64,000 nucleotides of DNA, taken from contig JAYEJB010000043.1 of NCBI GenBank assembly GCA_034716415.1, forward strand, positions 1-64,000. Direction: 5' to 3'. The stretch is from JAYEJB01 sp034716415 (GTDB lineage: Bacteria; Patescibacteriota; Patescibacteriia; SG8-24). Within the stretch, counting starts at the first letter, position 1. Each line of letters begins with the position of its first letter. The translations under genes were made by a program, and so were the position numbers. Below, in pieces: positions 47,074 to 56,495 of this stretch. The notes beneath the pieces are model-generated. The model saw only the letters and a list, made by a program, of their open reading frames with translations, made no database searches and was not told the origin of the DNA.

Positions 47074-48390
47074 CTAGCGTTTCTCTATTACCTTCTTGCC
47101 ATTCATGAACGGCACAAGGACTTCCGGAATCGCGATGCTTCCGTCTTCTTTCTGATAGTTCTCCATGATGGCCACGAGCGCCCTACCGATCGCAATGGCG
47201 GTGGCGTCGTTCATGTGTGCGTGCTGTGTCTCACCGTCATTCCTGCGCACGCGCGTCCCGAGACGCCTAGCCTGATAATCCGTCATCAGATCGGCGGTGT
47301 GCGTCTCACGATACGCGTCCTGTCCGGGCATCCAGCATTCCATATCGATCTGTCTGGCATCCGGATCACCCATGTCTCCCGTGCAGATGGCGACTACTTG
47401 GTACGGCAATTTGAGCGCCTGAAGCACGTGTTCCTGGATCGCAATGAAGAAGTCCTGCTCACCACAGGATTTCTCCGGCAGGGTGAACGATTCTATCTCG
47501 AGCTTGTCGAACTGGTGCAGGCGGATGATGCCGCGGATGTCCTTGCCGTACGATCCGGCCTCGCGCCTGAACGCCGGCGTGAACGCCGCATAGCGGAGAG
47601 GTAAATCGTTCTCACGCAGTATCTCGTCCATGTGCATCGGTCCGAGCGTGTGTTCCGCACTGCCGATGAGATACAGGTCGTCGGACGCAATGTGATAGCG
47701 CTCCTCCTTGGGTTCCAACCTGGCCATACGCGCGAACACCTCCGGTCGGATCATCAACGGCGGCACGACCGGAATGAACGGTGTGTCCGGCACGTCGAGC
47801 TTGGCTTTCTTGATGATCTTACCCAGCGTCTTGCTGTCCGTAAGGACCGACATGACGAACTGCATCAGCGCGAACTGCATCAGGGCCAACCCCCCTTTCA
47901 GATAGACGAACCGGCTGCCGGTCACCTCTGCGGCGGACTTGGAGTCGATCACACCCAGCGCCTCACCCAACTCCACATGGTCTTTCGGATCGAACTTGAA
48001 TTTCGCGGGCTTACCCACCTGACGAATCACCTTATTGCCCGATTCGTCCGGCCCGACCGGAACATCATCGAACGGTACGTTCGGCACGGCAAGAAGCAAC
48101 TGTTCGTATCGGTCGACGGTCTCCTCCAGATCCTGCCCGGCGATCTTGAGACCTTCCTTGAGCTCACGCATCTCCGCTATCGCCTCTTTCTTTTCCTTGT
48201 CATCCTTCAACGATGCGATCTTTTCGCCGGCGATGTTCTGCGCGGCGCGCTTGGTCTCGACAGTGGCGATGAGCTCGCGCCTTTTCTCGTCGAGCTCAAG
48301 CAGACGATCGATGTCGACCTCTACGCCTCGATTTTTCGCCCCCTCCTCGACCTTGTCGGGATTCTCTCTGATGAACTTGATATCTAACAT
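47074..48390 (-). CDS. serS: Seryl-tRNA synthetase
   Basis: 438 residues from ATG 48390 (MLDIKFIRENPDKV), the typical SerRS start; GTG 48408 would add six residues. The N-terminal long coiled-coil arm (ELDEKRRELIATVETKRAAQN onward, about 27-95) binds the tRNA long arm. Class II motif 2 is FRREAGSYGKDIRGIIRLHQ, and motif 3 is AIGRALVAIMENYQ, preceded by NDATAIA rather than the common NGSG. No T-box leader is recognised upstream. Confidence 0.95.
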   Translation of the reverse strand: MLDIKFIRENPDKVEEGAKNRGVEVDIDRLLELDEKRRELIATVETKRAAQNIAGEKIASLKDDKEKKEAIAEMRELKEGLKIAGQDLEETVDRYEQLLLAVPNVPFDDVPVGPDESGNKVIRQVGKPAKFKFDPKDHVELGEALGVIDSKSAAEVTGSRFVYLKGGLALMQFALMQFVMSVLTDSKTLGKIIKKAKLDVPDTPFIPVVPPLMIRPEVFARMARLEPKEERYHIASDDLYLIGSAEHTLGPMHMDEILRENDLPLRYAAFTPAFRREAGSYGKDIRGIIRLHQFDKLEIESFTLPEKSCGEQDFFIAIQEHVLQALKLPYQVVAICTGDMGDPDARQIDMECWMPGQDAYRETHTADLMTDYQARRLGTRVRRNDGETQHAHMNDATAIAIGRALVAIMENYQKEDGSIAIPEVLVPFMNGKKVIEKR

Positions 48391-48642
48391 ATGTACGTGT
48401 TGTTTCACTTGAATAATAATGCCATTTTCGGCCTAATGCCGCAATCTGAGTAGTCGAGAAGCTCAAAAGCCTAAAAGGACATTATTTAAATACCTCCCGC
48501 TAAGGAGGCTGATTCTGTTCGAATTACGCGCGAACCTAATCAACCCCCGTCACAGGAGGTCGAGGACGACATGACGGTCGTCTGATCCGATTTTCGCATT
48601 ATCATTTCCATGCTTGAACCGTATCGTACCATATCCGCGATG
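48391..48642. other. Intergenic leader of serS
   Basis: About 250 bases with a family B word cluster (near 48455-48480) and hairpins CCTCCTTAGCGGGAGG and GACGACCGTCATGTCGTC on the minus strand. No gene and no identifiable riboswitch. Confidence 0.4.
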
Positions 48643-49092
48643 TCAAATATCCAAAGCCCGGCATATCGCCGATGTCGAATAACGTTTCCGCTCGAACGCG
48701 TCCAGCTGGATGATCTGCGGGCGTGTCACGAGCCGTCCGATCTGCGCCATTATCTTTGGATGGTCCACATTCTGATCATGTCCGAGGCATATCACGTCTG
48801 GCGCCAACTGCTCGACCATCGTCCATGCCCCGGCAGGATCGCCCGGCACTACCTCATCGACGCACTCGAGTGCCGACAGCATGGACATCCGCTCCTCCAA
48901 TCGGTAATACGGTGCTCTCCCCTTCTCCGCCTGCACCCTCTCATCCCGAGTGGCAACGACGATGAGCCGGTCACCACGCTGTCGAGCCGCCTTCAGGAAC
49001 ATGAGATGTCCGGGATGCAGCAGATCGAAAACCCCGAAAACCACAACGACTTTCGGCCTCGTCTCTCCCGCGCCGCTCTCCAATCCCGACAT
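48643..49092 (-). CDS. Cytidylyltransferase-like protein (TagD/RibL family)
   Basis: 149 residues. VVVFGVFDLLHPGHLMFLKAARQRGD (about 16-41) has the HxGH nucleotide-binding motif, and KRYSTSAICRAL at the end matches the ISTT/STSxI signature. VICLGHDQ near 105 fits the family. Members transfer CMP or AMP to glycerol-3-phosphate, FMN and related phosphates; which one cannot be told. It starts 2 bases after the lysS stop with no separate ribosome site, so translation is coupled in a greA-lysS operon. Confidence 0.85.
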   Translation of the reverse strand: MSGLESGAGETRPKVVVVFGVFDLLHPGHLMFLKAARQRGDRLIVVATRDERVQAEKGRAPYYRLEERMSMLSALECVDEVVPGDPAGAWTMVEQLAPDVICLGHDQNVDHPKIMAQIGRLVTRPQIIQLDAFERKRYSTSAICRALDI

Positions 49093-49094
49093 AC

Positions 49095-50594
49095 CTATTC
49101 TTCTGATTCGCTGCCGTGCTCATCAACCGGCCTCATGGTCGGAAACAGGATGACCTCCTTCAGACTGTGCGAGCCGGTCAGTATCGCGGTCAGTCGGTCG
49201 ATACCCATGCCGAATCCCGCCGTCGGCGGAAGCCCCACTTCCAACGCTTCGATATAATCCTCATCCATGCGCTGCGCCTCCACGTTACCCCCCTCACGCA
49301 GTTTTTCCTGTTCCTCGAATCTCTGCCTCTGATCTATCGGATCGTTCAGCTCGGAAAACGCATTGCATAACTCATTACCCTTCGCGAGCACGAGCTGGAA
49401 CCGTTCGACGTACCTGTCGTCGCCCCAGATCTTCTTCGCGAGCGGCGACAACTCGATCGGGTGGTCGATGATGAACGTCGGATTGACGATGTTGGGCCGG
49501 ACGAACTTCTTGTAGATGTTGTCCATAATGTCACCGCGACCGTCCGCGTCCTCGACGGAGACATCGTTCTCTTCGGCAGCTTTGGCAAGCGTCTCACGAT
49601 CGGCGTAAGCCTCGATGTCCGGTCCGCCGTACTGGAGAATCGCGTCACGAAACGCGATCCTGGGATACGGCGGCGTAAAATCGATGGTCTCGCCTTCATA
49701 TTCGACCGTCATCGAGCCGTTCACCTTGTCGGCCAGAAGCGGCAGTAGTCTCTCAGTCAACTGCATCAGGTCATTGTAGTCCGTGTATGCCTGATAGAAC
49801 TCCACTTGCGTGAATTCCGGATTATGCATGTGGTCGATACCTTCGTTGCGGAAACAGCGCGCGATCTCGAACACCTTATCGAACCCTCCGACAACCAGAC
49901 GCTTCAGATACAACTCCGGCGCGATGCGCAGATAGAGGTCGATATCGAGCGTGTTGTGGTGCGTAATGAACGGGCGCGCGGTTGCGCCGCCGGCCAAGGG
50001 CTGTAGAATCGGCGTCTCGACCTCCATGAAACCCTCACCATGAAAAAAGTCGCGAATCGTCTGCACGACCAGGCTGCGTTTCCGAAAATTCAGCCGCACC
50101 TCCTGATTGGCGATCAGGTCCAGGTAACGCTTCCGGTAACGCACTTCGGTGTCAGCCAAGCCGTGCCATTTGGCCGGCAAGGGCCGCAGTGCCTTGGTCA
50201 GTAGTTTGATCTCCGAAGCTTCGACGCTCCGTTCACCGCGCTTCGTCACGAACAGCGTGCCGGTCACCTGCAGGAAATCACCATGATCGATGTTCTTCTC
50301 GAACATTTCGTATTCGGAGGCCCCGAGCTTGTCGCTCTTCAGATGTGTCTGGATCTTACCCGTACCGTCCTCCACATCCGCGAAGCTCGCTCCGCCGTGG
50401 CCCCTGACGGCCGTGACTCTACCAGCCAACGTCACTGTCCCACCGGACTTCTCGAGTTTCTCGAAATCCGAAAGCACCTCCTCGACCGTATGCGACCGAG
50501 AAGTCTGGGACGGATAGGGATTCAGCCCCTCCGCGATTATGTTGCGTAATTTTTCGAGTCGGACCGCCGACTCTTCGAGTGGTGCGTCTGCCAT
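49095..50594 (-). CDS. lysS: Lysyl-tRNA synthetase, class II
   Basis: 499 residues from ATG 50594 (MADAPLEES). An N-terminal OB-fold anticodon domain (TLAGRVTAVRGHGGASFADV, about 54-73) leads into the class II core. FRNEGIDHMHNPEFTQVEFYQ is motif 2, and GFGMGIDRLTAILTG is motif 3 with the conserved Arg. The start is one base after the greA stop (TGATATGG), so expression is coupled to greA. Confidence 0.96.
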   Translation of the reverse strand: MADAPLEESAVRLEKLRNIIAEGLNPYPSQTSRSHTVEEVLSDFEKLEKSGGTVTLAGRVTAVRGHGGASFADVEDGTGKIQTHLKSDKLGASEYEMFEKNIDHGDFLQVTGTLFVTKRGERSVEASEIKLLTKALRPLPAKWHGLADTEVRYRKRYLDLIANQEVRLNFRKRSLVVQTIRDFFHGEGFMEVETPILQPLAGGATARPFITHHNTLDIDLYLRIAPELYLKRLVVGGFDKVFEIARCFRNEGIDHMHNPEFTQVEFYQAYTDYNDLMQLTERLLPLLADKVNGSMTVEYEGETIDFTPPYPRIAFRDAILQYGGPDIEAYADRETLAKAAEENDVSVEDADGRGDIMDNIYKKFVRPNIVNPTFIIDHPIELSPLAKKIWGDDRYVERFQLVLAKGNELCNAFSELNDPIDQRQRFEEQEKLREGGNVEAQRMDEDYIEALEVGLPPTAGFGMGIDRLTAILTGSHSLKEVILFPTMRPVDEHGSESEE

Positions 50595-50595
50595 A

Positions 50596-51057
50596 TCAGC
50601 TGACTTCAAGAATCGAATACATGATTTTTCCGGCCGGCACCTCAACTTCGACTTTATCACCGACCTTCTTTCCGATGAGCGCCTGGCCGAGCGGTGAGTC
50701 GTTCGAGATGAGGCCCTGGATCGGATCGGCTTCGGTCGCCCCGACCACGGTCATGACCTTCTCCTTATCCCCGTACTTGACCTTGACGCTCGAACCGATA
50801 CCCACGGTATCACCGTTCGTCTTTTCGACGATCTGCGCGTGGCCGATCTCACTCTCAAGCTGGATGACGCGACCCATCACCCAACCCATCTGGTCCTTGG
50901 CGTCGTGGTATTCCGCGTTCTCCTTGAGATCCCCAAGCTCCTTGGCTTCCTCTATCCTTTTCGCTACTTCCGGTTTCTTGACGGTCTTGAGGTGCACTAA
51001 TTCCTCCTTGAGTTTCTTCAGGCCCTCTTTCGATACGTATACTGGTTTGTCCGACAT
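50596..51057 (-). CDS. greA: Transcription elongation factor GreA
   Basis: 153 residues. Coiled-coil N-terminal arm with YVSKEGLKKLKEELVHLKTV and the tip AKELGDLKENAEYHDAKDQ, which carries the acidic residues that enter the RNA polymerase channel to stimulate transcript cleavage. The FKBP-like C-domain ends with SPLGQALIGKKVGDKVEV. Promoter at 51095-51123. First gene of greA-lysS-cytidylyltransferase. Confidence 0.96.
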   Translation of the reverse strand: MSDKPVYVSKEGLKKLKEELVHLKTVKKPEVAKRIEEAKELGDLKENAEYHDAKDQMGWVMGRVIQLESEIGHAQIVEKTNGDTVGIGSSVKVKYGDKEKVMTVVGATEADPIQGLISNDSPLGQALIGKKVGDKVEVEVPAGKIMYSILEVS

Positions 51058-51094
51058 AATAAAAAATCGGTCAGATAACTACTGATCACTATTG

Positions 51095-51123
51095 AGGATA
51101 CGACCCGTCCAGAAGGGTGTCAA
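51095..51123 (-). promoter_or_regulatory. greA operon promoter
   Basis: Minus strand TTGACA (51118-51123), 17 bp, TATCCT (51095-51100). Confidence 0.75.
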
Positions 51124-51124
51124 C

Positions 51125-51300
51125 CCCGCATGGAGCTAAAAGCTAGAGAGTGAAAAAGCGAAAATTGAATCTCGATAACGGAACAGCGTGATAGCGGGAC
51201 GCTGGAAGCGGGGGGTTATAAATAATAACTTCCCGCCTCCTGCTTCGTGCCTCCCGCCCTTCACACTTTCTGACTTTCCGACCCCAACCTGCTTTCCCCA
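51125..51300. repeat. Low-complexity repeat region (family B and CCCGCCTCCTGC type)
   Basis: GGAGCTAAAAGCTAGAGAGT, a purine-rich stretch, TTATAAATAATAA, then CCCGCCTCCTGCTTCGTGCC and CACTTTCTGACTTTCCGACC. The layout matches 39118-39215. No gene. Confidence 0.7.
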
Positions 51301-51308
51301 CTTCTGTC

Positions 51309-53282
51309 TTATTCCCGTTCCCCAAAATACCAAGCCATGATATCGCGAGCGACCGGTGCGGCCGCGACCGAACCCTCGCCACCTTCTTCGATCACTACGG
51401 TCACGACGATCTCCGGATTCTCATAGGGTGCGAATGACGTGAACCAGGCATGAGGTTCTTTGGCACTGCTCCACTGCGCCGTTCCGGTCTTTCCGGCGAC
51501 GCTGACCGGCAGGAGCGAAAGCGACCTGGAACTGCCGTAAAGGACGGAATGGCGCATACCCTTGGTGACAGCGGCGATATGTTCGGCCGGCACGACCTGA
51601 GTGTTGACAATCTCTACACCCCTGACTTCGCGGATGCCGTCCCGGGAGGTCACGGCCGATACGACCCTCGGCCGAACCAGCTCACCTCCATTCGCGAAAA
51701 CCGATGTCATCGATGATATCTGCAACGGCGTGACCAAGATGTCACCCTGACCGATGGCTAGGTGATACGTATCGCCGACATACCACCGCTCTCCCTTAAC
51801 CTCTTCCTTCCACTCCTTGGACGGCAGGAAACCGCCACCCTCGCCCGGCAGGTCGATACCTGTCCTGTTACCGAGTCCGAACTCGCGCGCGTATTCCGTT
51901 ATCCTCGCGACACCCAATCCTTCCCTATCCTCGAATCCGCCGCCTATTATATAGAAATACGTGTTGACCGATTCCGATATCGCCTTAGCGAGATCCGTCA
52001 GTCCGTGTCCGCCGAACTTCCAATCGGGAAAGAACCACCTGCTGACCGCGATTCCACCGGACGACATGAATGTCGTCGTCGGCGTTACGACACCTTCCGC
52101 GAGCGCCGCCGCGCCGACGACCAGCTTGAACGTCGAACCTGAAGGTAGGGATGCGCCTAGGGCGCGCGGAAAGAGAGGGTCGTTCTCGTTCTCGGTCAGA
52201 AGCGCGAAGTCTTCCGTGGAAATACCCCGGGCGAAAAGGTTGTTGTCGAACGCCGGCTCGCTGATCATGGCCAGTATCTCTCCGGTGTCGGGCTTCATGA
52301 CTATTACGCTGCCACGCGCCTTGCCATACCTGCGCAGCGCGGCGACCAGAATATCTTCTGCCTTCGATTGGATCTCGAGATCGACCGTCAGCTCCAGACT
52401 TTTGCCCGGTGTGCCATCTTCTTCCGCTATGATGTTCTTCTTCCGACCCAAAACATCTACTTCCACCCTCCGCCGACCATACAGCCCGCGTAGCTCGCTC
52501 TCGTAGCTGCGCTCGAGTCCTGTCCGGCCGATCCGGTCGGTGGGCAAATAGTCTATGTCAGCGCTCTCAAGATCCTCCACCGTCACGCTCCCGTCGAAAC
52601 CGATGACATGTGACAGCGACAAGGTACGCTCACCGAACGGATATTCCCGCCTTGTCTCTTTAACGAGCTGTACGCCGGGCCATGTGGCGGACATCACATC
52701 GATGAGCACTGCCTGCTCATGACCAATATCCTCCGCGACATGCACTCCAAGCGACGACCTGGAATCGAATCCGGACAGTTCGTCCTCGATGTCCCTCGGG
52801 TTGATCTCCAATATCTCCGAAAGCCGGCCGAATATCTCTCTGCGCCCGGATTCGTCCGGTGGCAGGTCTGACTGCACGATGGCCGCGGAAAAGACGGGTA
52901 CATTACCCACGAGCTGGACCCCGTTCCTGTCATAGATGATCCCCCTCTCCGACGGTACCCACTCGATACGGCTCCTGTTCCCTTCAGCCAGCCCCGCGTA
53001 GTGATCACCGCGTACGATCTGTACATGGACTGCGCGTGCGACAACCACCAATAGCGATAATACGATGACGACGAATGCCACCCGCACCAACCGCATATTG
53101 ACGGTGGTCCCGATATATCTCCGTCTTCCGTCACCTTCCGTATCATTACCCGCTGAATCCTGGAACGTATCATCGACAAAACCAGGCGTACGGCCGCGGC
53201 TGACACCGCCCATATCGCCGCCCACTTCACCGAGAGGGAAACAGGCCGACGTGTCGGTTATGTTGTTCCGGTCATCGGACAT
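51309..53282 (-). CDS. mrdA: Penicillin-binding protein 2 (Rod-complex transpeptidase)
   Basis: 657 residues. An unusually long hydrophilic N-terminus (about 1-65) precedes the single TM (about 68-88, VAFVVIVLSLLVVVARAVHV). A PBP dimerisation domain follows, then the transpeptidase with SLPSGSTFKLVV (SxxK, about 379-390), SESVNTYFY (SxN) and AGKTGTAQW (KTG). It cross-links peptidoglycan during elongation with RodA and MreBCD. It is encoded 3 bases after mreD. rodA is not in the window. Confidence 0.93.
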   Translation of the reverse strand: MSDDRNNITDTSACFPLGEVGGDMGGVSRGRTPGFVDDTFQDSAGNDTEGDGRRRYIGTTVNMRLVRVAFVVIVLSLLVVVARAVHVQIVRGDHYAGLAEGNRSRIEWVPSERGIIYDRNGVQLVGNVPVFSAAIVQSDLPPDESGRREIFGRLSEILEINPRDIEDELSGFDSRSSLGVHVAEDIGHEQAVLIDVMSATWPGVQLVKETRREYPFGERTLSLSHVIGFDGSVTVEDLESADIDYLPTDRIGRTGLERSYESELRGLYGRRRVEVDVLGRKKNIIAEEDGTPGKSLELTVDLEIQSKAEDILVAALRRYGKARGSVIVMKPDTGEILAMISEPAFDNNLFARGISTEDFALLTENENDPLFPRALGASLPSGSTFKLVVGAAALAEGVVTPTTTFMSSGGIAVSRWFFPDWKFGGHGLTDLAKAISESVNTYFYIIGGGFEDREGLGVARITEYAREFGLGNRTGIDLPGEGGGFLPSKEWKEEVKGERWYVGDTYHLAIGQGDILVTPLQISSMTSVFANGGELVRPRVVSAVTSRDGIREVRGVEIVNTQVVPAEHIAAVTKGMRHSVLYGSSRSLSLLPVSVAGKTGTAQWSSAKEPHAWFTSFAPYENPEIVVTVVIEEGGEGSVAAAPVARDIMAWYFGERE

Positions 53283-53285
53283 ACA

Positions 53286-53810
53286 TCAACGCAGTGCCAT
53301 GGGATCGGACAGTCGTTTCCTGAAGCGCCCCGACATTAACCGGATGACGGCGCAGATCAGCAGCTGAATCGGCAGCGCGATCATGACAGCGATGAAGGCA
53401 CTCTTCAGTCCCGGCGGCACCATCGCCTGACCGGCCAATAGCCGACCTGACGCGTTGATCAGAAAGACGACGGTGTGGAATATCAGGAACGCGCCGGCGT
53501 TGGCTCCCAAATACGAAAAGAAAGACAGATGCGTGAGCACGGTCGAGAGCGACAGCACCACGACGGCCGAGACGACGATCATGGCCAGGATGTACGTTCC
53601 GAATGCCACGGGTGAAAGAGTGTCCATGACCGCACCCGCCAGCACCGCGGCGACCACAGCCGGTGTCGCCCGCAACCCGACGGCCAACGAGACGATCAGC
53701 ACCAAAGGCAGATTGATCAATGACACCGGATGACCGAACGCCGTAAAAAAAGACGCGTGCAGGACGGCCAGTACGAGCACCGAGGCGAACTGGAATACTT
53801 TGCTCTTCAT
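53286..53810 (-). CDS. mreD: MreD-like rod-shape membrane protein
   Basis: 174 residues with about five hydrophobic segments, including LINLPLVLIVSLAVGLRATP and AVLAGAVMDTLSPVAFGTYIL, the positions where MreD has its conserved G-x-x-D. Basic C-terminus (RLMSGRFRKRL). Assignment rests on topology and on location between mreC (4-base overlap) and the PBP2 gene. Confidence 0.85.
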   Translation of the reverse strand: MKSKVFQFASVLVLAVLHASFFTAFGHPVSLINLPLVLIVSLAVGLRATPAVVAAVLAGAVMDTLSPVAFGTYILAMIVVSAVVVLSLSTVLTHLSFFSYLGANAGAFLIFHTVVFLINASGRLLAGQAMVPPGLKSAFIAVMIALPIQLLICAVIRLMSGRFRKRLSDPMALR

Positions 53811-54616
53811 AGGCCGTCCTCCGCGATCACTACCTGCACGAACACGGGATGCTCCGAGAACGCGAACGGCGTCACAGTGGCAGACTGGAACGGGTCCTGC
53901 GTATCAATATTAATCTTGTCTATGATCCCGACAGCAAGCCCGCGCCGCACGCCCGGTTCGATCCCTGACGTGATGACCGCGTCACCGACCGCAAGATTCT
54001 CGTGTTGCGGAATGAGGAAGATGGACATGCTGAGTCCACGATCTCCTTCGAGCACCCCCAAAGTACCGGTGCCGTTCTGGATGGACACCGCGAGTCTGCT
54101 CTGTGAATCCGTCAGCAACGATACGGTGGCCCTCTCCCGTCCTACCGAACTGATCTTACCTATCATGATTCCGTCACCGGCGATCACGGGATGCCCCTTC
54201 GCTATACCGTCGTCCCGACCGCGATCTATCACCAGCCCCCTGAAAGTCTCGTCAGAAGATTCGGACACGACCCTCGAGAGGACCGCGCGGTCATCGCCCC
54301 GCTCCCGGAACGACAAGGCCGCCTTAAGTTCTTCGTTCTCCAGCACCACCGAACGGAGTTTGGCGTTCTCCGCCATGATACGATCGAGTTCGGTGACGAC
54401 ATCAGCCGCGCAGGCGCAGTTGTCCGCCGCCTCGCCGGTCAGCGCATCATCAAGAGCTACGCCGGCACCATACGCCGGAGCCGCTACCTTCATCAGCGCG
54501 GAGCTCACGACACCCGAGACAACCGGGACCACCCCCACCAGGTGCAACACGACCAAAACGGCGGCCACAACAGCCACTGCAACCATCTTGTCGCTTCGAT
54601 TACGGAATCGAGACAT
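53807..54616 (-). CDS. mreC: MreC rod-shape protein
   Basis: 269 residues. TM at about 10-33, an extracytoplasmic coiled coil (VVTELDRIMAENAKLRSVVLENEELK), then the two-barrel beta domain with GLVIDRGRDDGIAKGHPVI (about 129-147, the typical DKG-x-x-DGI region) and GVLEGDRGLSMSIFLIP. It links MreB filaments to PBP2 in the periplasm or cell wall. Overlaps mreD by 4 bases. An extra CACAAD pair of Cys near 65 is unusual. Confidence 0.9.
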   Translation of the reverse strand: MSRFRNRSDKMVAVAVVAAVLVVLHLVGVVPVVSGVVSSALMKVAAPAYGAGVALDDALTGEAADNCACAADVVTELDRIMAENAKLRSVVLENEELKAALSFRERGDDRAVLSRVVSESSDETFRGLVIDRGRDDGIAKGHPVIAGDGIMIGKISSVGRERATVSLLTDSQSRLAVSIQNGTGTLGVLEGDRGLSMSIFLIPQHENLAVGDAVITSGIEPGVRRGLAVGIIDKINIDTQDPFQSATVTPFAFSEHPVFVQVVIAEDGL

Positions 54617-54639
54617 GTTTTTGGGAGACTAGGAATCTG

Positions 54640-54870
54640 AATCCTAAGAGCTAAACGGCTTAAAAGCCTAAAAGCTTTTTTAGAATGAACCCATAACGAG
54701 TTTCATGCCCTTCGATGCGTAGCTGTAGGCTTTATGCCCGCCCGTCTCTCGCCAAGTTCTGGGCAGGGACAAGCCCTGCAACTACGGCAAACCGACGAAA
54801 AACGCGCCATGATTTCAATTTAATAACTTTTCAGCTTTTTAGCTGTTAAGCTTTTGGACTTTTAAGCTCT
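54640..54870. repeat. Repeat-filled gap between mreB and mreC
   Basis: Family B words at both ends (about 54640-54682 and 54825-54872) flank GCCCGCCCGTCTCTCGCCAA and GCAGGGACAAGCCCTGCAAC-type sequence. The latter is a dispersed palindromic element I know from many candidate-phyla contigs. It splits the mre operon without a visible terminator. Confidence 0.7.
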
Positions 54871-54876
54871 TTATCT

Positions 54877-55944
54877 TCAATACGCGGCAATCATGTCCTT
54901 TTGTGTCTCCTGTGAAGACGGCAAGGCGACGGTCTGCAGAAGATCGGGATTGTCGAGCAGGATGCCCGTGCCGCGCACCACGCAGGTCAGCGGATCGTCC
55001 GTAATACGGACCGGGATAGCCGCAGCTCTGGAAATGACGGTATCCATTCCTTTCAATAAGGCGCCCCCACCCGAAAGAACGATGCCCCGTTCATAGATGT
55101 CGGCGACCAATTCGGGCGGCGTCATCTCAAGCGCGGCTTTGATGCTTTCCGAGATAGACTTCACTGACCGCGACAGGGACTGACGGATCTGCGCGTCGCT
55201 GACCATTATCTCCTTCGGCAATCCGGTGATCATGTCTCGTCCGCGCATTTCAATCTCCAACGGCTCATCGAGCTCCATCGCCGAGCCGGTCCTCATCTTG
55301 ATGTTTTCGGCCACACGCTCTCCGAGCAGGAGGTTGAAATTTTCGCGGGCGAAATTGACGATGCTCTTGTTCATCTCGTCGCCGGCTATACGCAACGACC
55401 TCCAGGTCACGACCCCACCGAGCGAGATGACGGCGATCTCCGTGGTCCCGCCGCCGATATCCACCACCATGTTGCCGAGCGGTTCGGTGATCGGCAACCT
55501 CGCTCCGATAGCGGCCGCCATCGGCTCCTCTACCAGGAAGACCTCACGCGCACCGGCGTTCAAGGCGGCGTCCTCGACCGCCTTCCTTTCCACCTCAGTC
55601 AGATCAAGCGGCACACCGACCACGACCCTCGGTCGCGGCATCAGCGAGAAGCCGTCCTTAAGGATCCGCTCGATGAAATACTTGAGCATCTTTTCCGTGA
55701 CCTCGAAGTCCGAGATGATCCCCGAAACGAGTGGTCGCACCGTCACGATATGCGACGGCGTCTTGCCGACCATGTCCTTGGCGGACTGACCGACAGCGAC
55801 GATCTGACCTGTCCGCGTATTCAAAGCCACCACCGATGGTTCGTTGATGGCGATTCCCTTGTCCTTACAATAAATCAGAGTATTGGCTGTACCGAGATCG
55901 ATACCGAGATCTTTGGAGAATTTTCCGAATATGCTACTGAACAT
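54877..55944 (-). CDS. mreB: MreB actin-like cytoskeletal protein
   Basis: 355 residues. FSKDLGIDLGTANTLIY (phosphate 1), VVGVPLDLTEVERKAV, EEPMAAAIGARLPI, NMVVDIGGGTTEIAVISLGG (phosphate 2) and GIVLSGGGALLKGMD (adenosine loop) are all present. The N-terminal MFSSIFGKF is the amphipathic membrane-binding helix. It organises lateral wall synthesis, implying a rod-shaped cell. Strong promoter at 55986-56014. Confidence 0.97.
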   Translation of the reverse strand: MFSSIFGKFSKDLGIDLGTANTLIYCKDKGIAINEPSVVALNTRTGQIVAVGQSAKDMVGKTPSHIVTVRPLVSGIISDFEVTEKMLKYFIERILKDGFSLMPRPRVVVGVPLDLTEVERKAVEDAALNAGAREVFLVEEPMAAAIGARLPITEPLGNMVVDIGGGTTEIAVISLGGVVTWRSLRIAGDEMNKSIVNFARENFNLLLGERVAENIKMRTGSAMELDEPLEIEMRGRDMITGLPKEIMVSDAQIRQSLSRSVKSISESIKAALEMTPPELVADIYERGIVLSGGGALLKGMDTVISRAAAIPVRITDDPLTCVVRGTGILLDNPDLLQTVALPSSQETQKDMIAAY

Positions 55945-55985
55945 CTTTTTTGTTCATCAATAAAACTGACCCTTGAATCGCGGTC

Positions 55986-56014
55986 AGTATAGAAAGATAA
56001 TGCTTAAATGTAAA
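55986..56014 (-). promoter_or_regulatory. mreB promoter
   Basis: Minus strand TTTACA (56009-56014), 17 bp, TATACT (55986-55991). Confidence 0.82.
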
Positions 56015-56029
56015 GGTGTTCAAGGTGTA

Positions 56030-56098
56030 GTTTGAGAGTCGAGGAGTCGGAGTGTGTCCCTTAGACCCTCAGGCGCTCCGACCCTCAGACTTTCTTGC
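56030..56098. repeat. Family E repeat (GAGGGTCGGAG words)
   Basis: GAGAGTCGAGGAGTCGGAGT and GACCCTCAGGCGCTCCGACC CTCAGAC are near-complementary halves of a hairpin. The same family lies at 63855-63935. It forms the end of the gene at 56069, coding for KSEGRSA. Confidence 0.65.
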
Positions 56099-56464
56099 CG
56101 AAATGAAAAACGACTCCAGGACGGTCGCCAGCGCCACGGCCAGGAAGGCGTTCCACCAGGTCAGCATCGATTTGCTTTGGAGTAACAACGCGATCGTCAC
56201 CAGAAGCGACAGTATAGTAGCCTGCCTGAACGATACCGCCACTTGCCGCGACAGATGAAATCCCTTGCCGAGAAGCGCGATGCGCGAAACGAATCCGAAC
56301 ACCGAAAACGTGCCAGTCAACGCCAGGAAGACACTGAAGAAGAACACCACGAACACGAGCGGCTGGGTGCCGGTCGGATCGACCATCGTCATGATCAGAA
56401 TCACCGCGCTCCAGGCAAGCGCGGTCCCCATCAGCATCAACGCGAGGTAGTGTCTAATCGTCAT
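56069..56464 (-). CDS. Small four-TM membrane protein
   Basis: 131 residues with hydrophobic segments at about 5-28, 37-59, 84-98 and 103-120. FVSRIALLGKGFHLSRQVAVSFRQA forms a basic central loop. The last residues come from a family E repeat, so the original stop may have been changed. No recognised family. It lies between the DciA-like gene and mreB on the same strand. Confidence 0.7.
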   Translation of the reverse strand: MTIRHYLALMLMGTALAWSAVILIMTMVDPTGTQPLVFVVFFFSVFLALTGTFSVFGFVSRIALLGKGFHLSRQVAVSFRQATILSLLVTIALLLQSKSMLTWWNAFLAVALATVLESFFISARKSEGRSA

Positions 56465-56495
56465 ATGTGCGCATTATAGCAAAGGTCAGCAAGCC

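Noticed and set aside
48391..48642. T-box leader of serS
   Set aside because: No T-box core sequence is seen, and the hairpins lack the antiterminator arrangement.
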